A DNA stretch of 9,569 bases from positions 1-9,569 of the forward strand of contig JANXTP010000242.1 of NCBI GenBank assembly GCA_025352345.1, given 5' to 3'. Numbering within the stretch: the stretch's first letter is position 1; every line of letters begins with the position of its first letter. The stretch is from Burkholderiales bacterium. Lineage in GTDB: Bacteria > Pseudomonadota > Gammaproteobacteria > Burkholderiales > Burkholderiaceae_C. Both the position numbers and the translations under genes were made by a program. The notes under the pieces were generated by a model that ran no database searches, was not told the origin of the DNA, and saw only the letters and a list, made by a program, of their open reading frames with translations. Of this stretch, positions 7,519 to 9,569 are shown one piece after another.

Positions 7519-8469
7519 TCAAAGCTGTGAGGGCGGATGCCTTGAGGTTTCGGCAAAGCGCAGCACCTCGAATCGGACGCAGGGCGCGGTCGGGTCCGAG
7601 GGAGAGGTGCCGAGGCCGACCACACCACTGCCGTGCAAGGTGCAGGTGCCCCGTCGGAGGGTGACCACTTCGGTCTCCCCGGTGAAGCGGACGTAGGTGC
7701 CGTTGTAGCTGAGGTCCGACAACTGGAAGGCGCCGCCGTGCCAGTCGATGCGTGCGTGAGAACGCGAGACGCGGGTGTCGTCGATGCAGTAGGTAGCCTG
7801 GGTGCTGCGCCCCAGGATCACCGGCATGCTGCTGCTGGCGAAGACCTGGTTCACGTCGAGCCAGATCAGGCGCACGCCTTCGGGTTCCGGGGTCGCCATG
7901 ATGTCGCCGAAGGTGGTCGCCGCCATGTCGGTGAGCTGCTGCGTCTCGAGGATGTGCACTTCGACCGGCTCGACCCGTCCCCGCAACTGGAGGTGGTCAA
8001 GGCGGCGAAACTGGCCGCGTTCGTAGGCCGGCAGCGCCGCCAGAACGGTGGCGGTGGCCAGTGTCTCGTTGTCACCCGAATGTTCGAGCAGCCGGGCCGC
8101 GACGTTGACGGCGTCGCCGAAACAGTCGCCCGCCATCTCGACCACCTCGCCGTACGCCAAACCGATCTGCAGCTTCAGCGCCCGTCCGGGGGGCGCTGCG
8201 ACGGAGGAGGGGTGCAAGACGCTGGACGACAGCGCCTCGTGCATGTCGATCGACGCCTTGACGGCCGATGCGGCATCGCCGAAGGTCGCCATCAGGCCAT
8301 CGCCCAGCGTCTTGACCAGCGTGCCGCCACACGCGACGACGACCTGGCCCAGCATCGAGATGCTTTGGGTGACCCACTGGGTGGCGATCGCATTGCCCAG
8401 GGACTCGTACAGCCCCGTGCTGCCGCGCAGGTCGGCAAAGAGAACGCAACACTCGAGGGTTCGGGTCAT
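7519..8469 (-). CDS. Class III nucleotidyl cyclase with C-terminal FHA domain (predicted adenylate cyclase), 316 aa
   Basis: Residues 5-175 form a class III cyclase homology domain. All catalytic positions can be read: metal-binding Asp13 (LFADLRGST) and Asp57 (KTLGDG), the adenine-selecting pair Lys53 and Asp115 (GDCFGDAVN), and transition-state Asn122 and Arg126 (VNVAARL). The Lys/Asp pair favours ATP over GTP. Residues about 198-300 are an FHA phosphothreonine-binding domain with LGRS (219-222), SRSHARI (235-241) and YNGTYV (255-260) intact. There is no membrane segment or signal peptide, so the protein is cytoplasmic. The FHA part suggests docking to a Ser/Thr-phosphorylated partner. The start at 8469 is the only ATG just before the domain; the frame stays open far upstream, but that part runs through the rpoD terminator and is not coding. 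The ribosome site is weak. A CRP-like palindrome lies 11 bases upstream. Partner and true product are untested. Confidence 0.9.
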   Translation of the reverse strand: MTRTLECCVLFADLRGSTGLYESLGNAIATQWVTQSISMLGQVVVACGGTLVKTLGDGLMATFGDAASAVKASIDMHEALSSSVLHPSSVAAPPGRALKLQIGLAYGEVVEMAGDCFGDAVNVAARLLEHSGDNETLATATVLAALPAYERGQFRRLDHLQLRGRVEPVEVHILETQQLTDMAATTFGDIMATPEPEGVRLIWLDVNQVFASSSMPVILGRSTQATYCIDDTRVSRSHARIDWHGGAFQLSDLSYNGTYVRFTGETEVVTLRRGTCTLHGSGVVGLGTSPSDPTAPCVRFEVLRFAETSRHPPSQL

Positions 8470-8480
8470 CCGCAGCAAGC

Positions 8481-8496
8481 CGTGATCAAAGTCACA
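8481..8496. promoter_or_regulatory. CRP-type palindrome upstream of the cyclase gene
   Basis: The minus strand reads TGTGA-CTTTGA-TCACG, nine of ten specified bases of the CRP consensus TGTGA-N6-TCACA. It lies between the rpoD terminator and the cyclase start codon, 11 bases before the ATG. So close to the gene it would more likely repress than activate. The match is direct; binding by a CRP/FNR-family protein is inferred. Confidence 0.5.
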
Positions 8497-8514
8497 GTCT
8501 AGCGTCGACAAGCG

Positions 8515-8542
8515 AAAAAAAGCCCCACCGGGTGGTGGGGCT
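8515..8542 (-). terminator. Rho-independent terminator of rpoD
   Basis: On the minus strand AGCCCCACC (8534-8542) pairs perfectly with GGTGGGGCT (8521-8529) around the loop ACCC, followed by a run of seven T (8521-8515). The stem lies about 120 bases after the rpoD stop codon and separates rpoD from the cyclase gene. Confidence 0.95.
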
Positions 8543-8590
8543 GGTTGCATCTTTGAAGACGCGCAAACGTTGTCGAGATGCGTCCACAGC

Positions 8591-8629
8591 TTGCGGCTGC
8601 GCCGCAAATTGCGTTGCCGCTGCACGGCA
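8591..8629 (-). other. Structured 3' untranslated region of rpoD with two further hairpins
   Basis: Between the rpoD stop (8664) and its terminator there are about 120 noncoding bases with two clean stems: TTGCGGC/GCCGCAA (8591-8607, 3-base loop) and TGCCG/CGGCA (8615-8629, 5-base loop). Together with the terminator this makes three stems in a row. They may protect the mRNA 3' end or belong to a 3'-derived small RNA. No tRNA could be folded here and no ORF is convincing. Confidence 0.5.
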
Positions 8630-8663
8630 GCCCGCTGGAGCAGGCCACGCATCCAGCCAACCT

Positions 8664-9569
8664 TTACAGGTTGTCCAGATACGTGCGCAATTTGTCTGAC
8701 CGGCTCGGGTGCTTCAGTTTGCGTATCGCCTTGGCTTCGATCTGGCGGATGCGCTCGCGCGTCACGTCGAACTGCTTGCCGACTTCCTCCAGCGTGTGGT
8801 CGGTGCTCATCTCGATGCCGAAACGCATGCGCAGTACCTTGGCTTCGCGCGGCGTCAGGCTGTCGAGGATGTCTTTCACCACGTCGCGCAGGCCGGCCTG
8901 CATCGCGGCCTCGATCGGCGCGGGGTTGTTGGTGTCCTCGATGAAGTCGCCCAGGTGCGAGTCGTCGTCGTCGCCGATCGGCGTCTCCATCGAGATCGGT
9001 TCCTTGGCGATCTTCATGATCTTGCGGATCTTGTCTTCCGGGATCTCCATCTTCTCGGCCAGCGTCGGCGCATCCGGCTCGAAACCGAATTCCTGCAAAT
9101 GCTGGCGCGACAGCCGGTTCATCTTGTTGATCGTCTCGATCATGTGAACCGGGATCCGGATGGTGCGGGCCTGGTCGGCGATGCTCCTCGTGATCGCCTG
9201 GCGAATCCACCAGGTGGCGTAGGTCGAGAACTTGTAGCCGCGGCGGTATTCGAACTTGTCGACCGCTTTCATCAGGCCGATGTTGCCCTCTTGAATCAGG
9301 TCGAGGAACTGCAGGCCGCGGTTGGTGTACTTCTTCGCGATCGAGATCACGAGGCGCAGGTTGGCCTCGATCATTTCCTTCTTCGCGTCACGCGAGGATT
9401 TTTCACCTTCGTTCATGCGCTTGTTGATCTTCTTCAGATCGTCCAGTGGCACAACGGCGCGGGCCTGCTGGTCGGTCAGCTTTTTCTGCAACTCCTGCAC
9501 GGGCGGCAGGTTGCGCGCCAGCACGACGCTGTACGGTTTGTTGGCCGCGATTTCTTTTTCCGCCCACTT
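8664..9569 (-). CDS. rpoD: RNA polymerase sigma factor RpoD (sigma-70), C-terminal 301 residues (5' end outside window)
   Basis: RpoD is the primary sigma factor that directs RNA polymerase to housekeeping promoters. The frame is open to the right edge (first visible residues KWAEKEIAANKPYS), so the N-terminus is outside the window. Region 2 is complete: EANLRLVISIAKKYTNRG (2.1-2.2), LQFLDLIQEGNIGLMKAVDK, and YKFSTYATWWIRQAITRS (2.3-2.4, -10 melting and recognition). Next come region 3 (TIRIPVHMIETINKMNRLSR and KIAKEPISMETPIGDDDDS) and region 4 with LTPREAKVLRMRFGIEM. The -35-binding helix-turn-helix LEEVGKQFDVTRERIRQIEA and the C-terminal KHPSRSDKLRTYLDNL follow. These match group 1 sigma factors rather than RpoS or RpoH. 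A GTG at 9524 is internal, not the start. A strong terminator follows at 8515-8542. Confidence 0.97.
   Translation of the reverse strand, partial: KWAEKEIAANKPYSVVLARNLPPVQELQKKLTDQQARAVVPLDDLKKINKRMNEGEKSSRDAKKEMIEANLRLVISIAKKYTNRGLQFLDLIQEGNIGLMKAVDKFEYRRGYKFSTYATWWIRQAITRSIADQARTIRIPVHMIETINKMNRLSRQHLQEFGFEPDAPTLAEKMEIPEDKIRKIMKIAKEPISMETPIGDDDDSHLGDFIEDTNNPAPIEAAMQAGLRDVVKDILDSLTPREAKVLRMRFGIEMSTDHTLEEVGKQFDVTRERIRQIEAKAIRKLKHPSRSDKLRTYLDNL

Noticed and set aside
8543..8663. Possible tRNA gene downstream of rpoD
   Set aside because: No T-loop GTTCRA motif, acceptor pairing or anticodon arm could be assembled; only simple hairpins are present.
8470..9210. Upstream extension of the cyclase frame by 247 codons into rpoD
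   Set aside because: It is out of frame with rpoD, crosses the rpoD terminator, and is Arg/Asp/Pro-rich without a domain. The cyclase fold begins right at the ATG at 8469.

Overview
The window is a core-genome segment of a GC-rich betaproteobacterium. The protein sequences (DnaK, DnaJ, GrpE, Hsp15, RpoD) and the gene order point to the Burkholderiales, probably near the Rubrivivax/Leptothrix/Methylibium group. That placement is inference from memory of these families, not from a search. No mobile element, CRISPR array, tRNA or rRNA is visible.

Layout. Positions 1-233 (+) hold the C-terminal end of the replicative helicase DnaB. Everything after it lies on the minus strand, so it is read here from right to left. 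The right edge carries the C-terminal two-thirds of the housekeeping sigma factor RpoD (8664-9569). It is followed by a structured 3' region and a strong intrinsic terminator (8515-8542). Next comes a 316-residue protein with a class III nucleotidyl cyclase domain and an FHA domain (7519-8469), with a near-consensus CRP-type site 11 bases before its start codon. Then follow ferrochelatase hemH (6328-7425), the heat-shock RNA-binding protein hslR (5893-6285), grpE (5237-5797), dnaK (3184-5136) and dnaJ (1920-3068). The last gene is a response-regulator receiver/TPR protein (243-1871), which converges on dnaB with only 9 bases between the stop codons.

How it works together. grpE-dnaK-dnaJ is the complete Hsp70 chaperone machine. 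A near-perfect sigma-32 promoter lies before grpE, and a second, weaker candidate lies in the grpE-dnaK gap, overlapping a perfect DnaA 9-mer inside a small palindrome. The dnaK-dnaJ gap holds two mutually exclusive hairpins followed by a terminator-like stem with a U-rich tail. This could set a lower DnaJ level than DnaK. No CIRCE operator and no hrcA gene are visible here, so control by sigma-32 is the simplest reading.

Most of the window is ordinary. The items most worth a second look are the FHA-linked predicted adenylate cyclase with its own CRP-like site (possible cAMP feedback), the receiver/TPR protein behind dnaJ with its upstream inverted repeat, and the structured intergenic regions of the chaperone genes.
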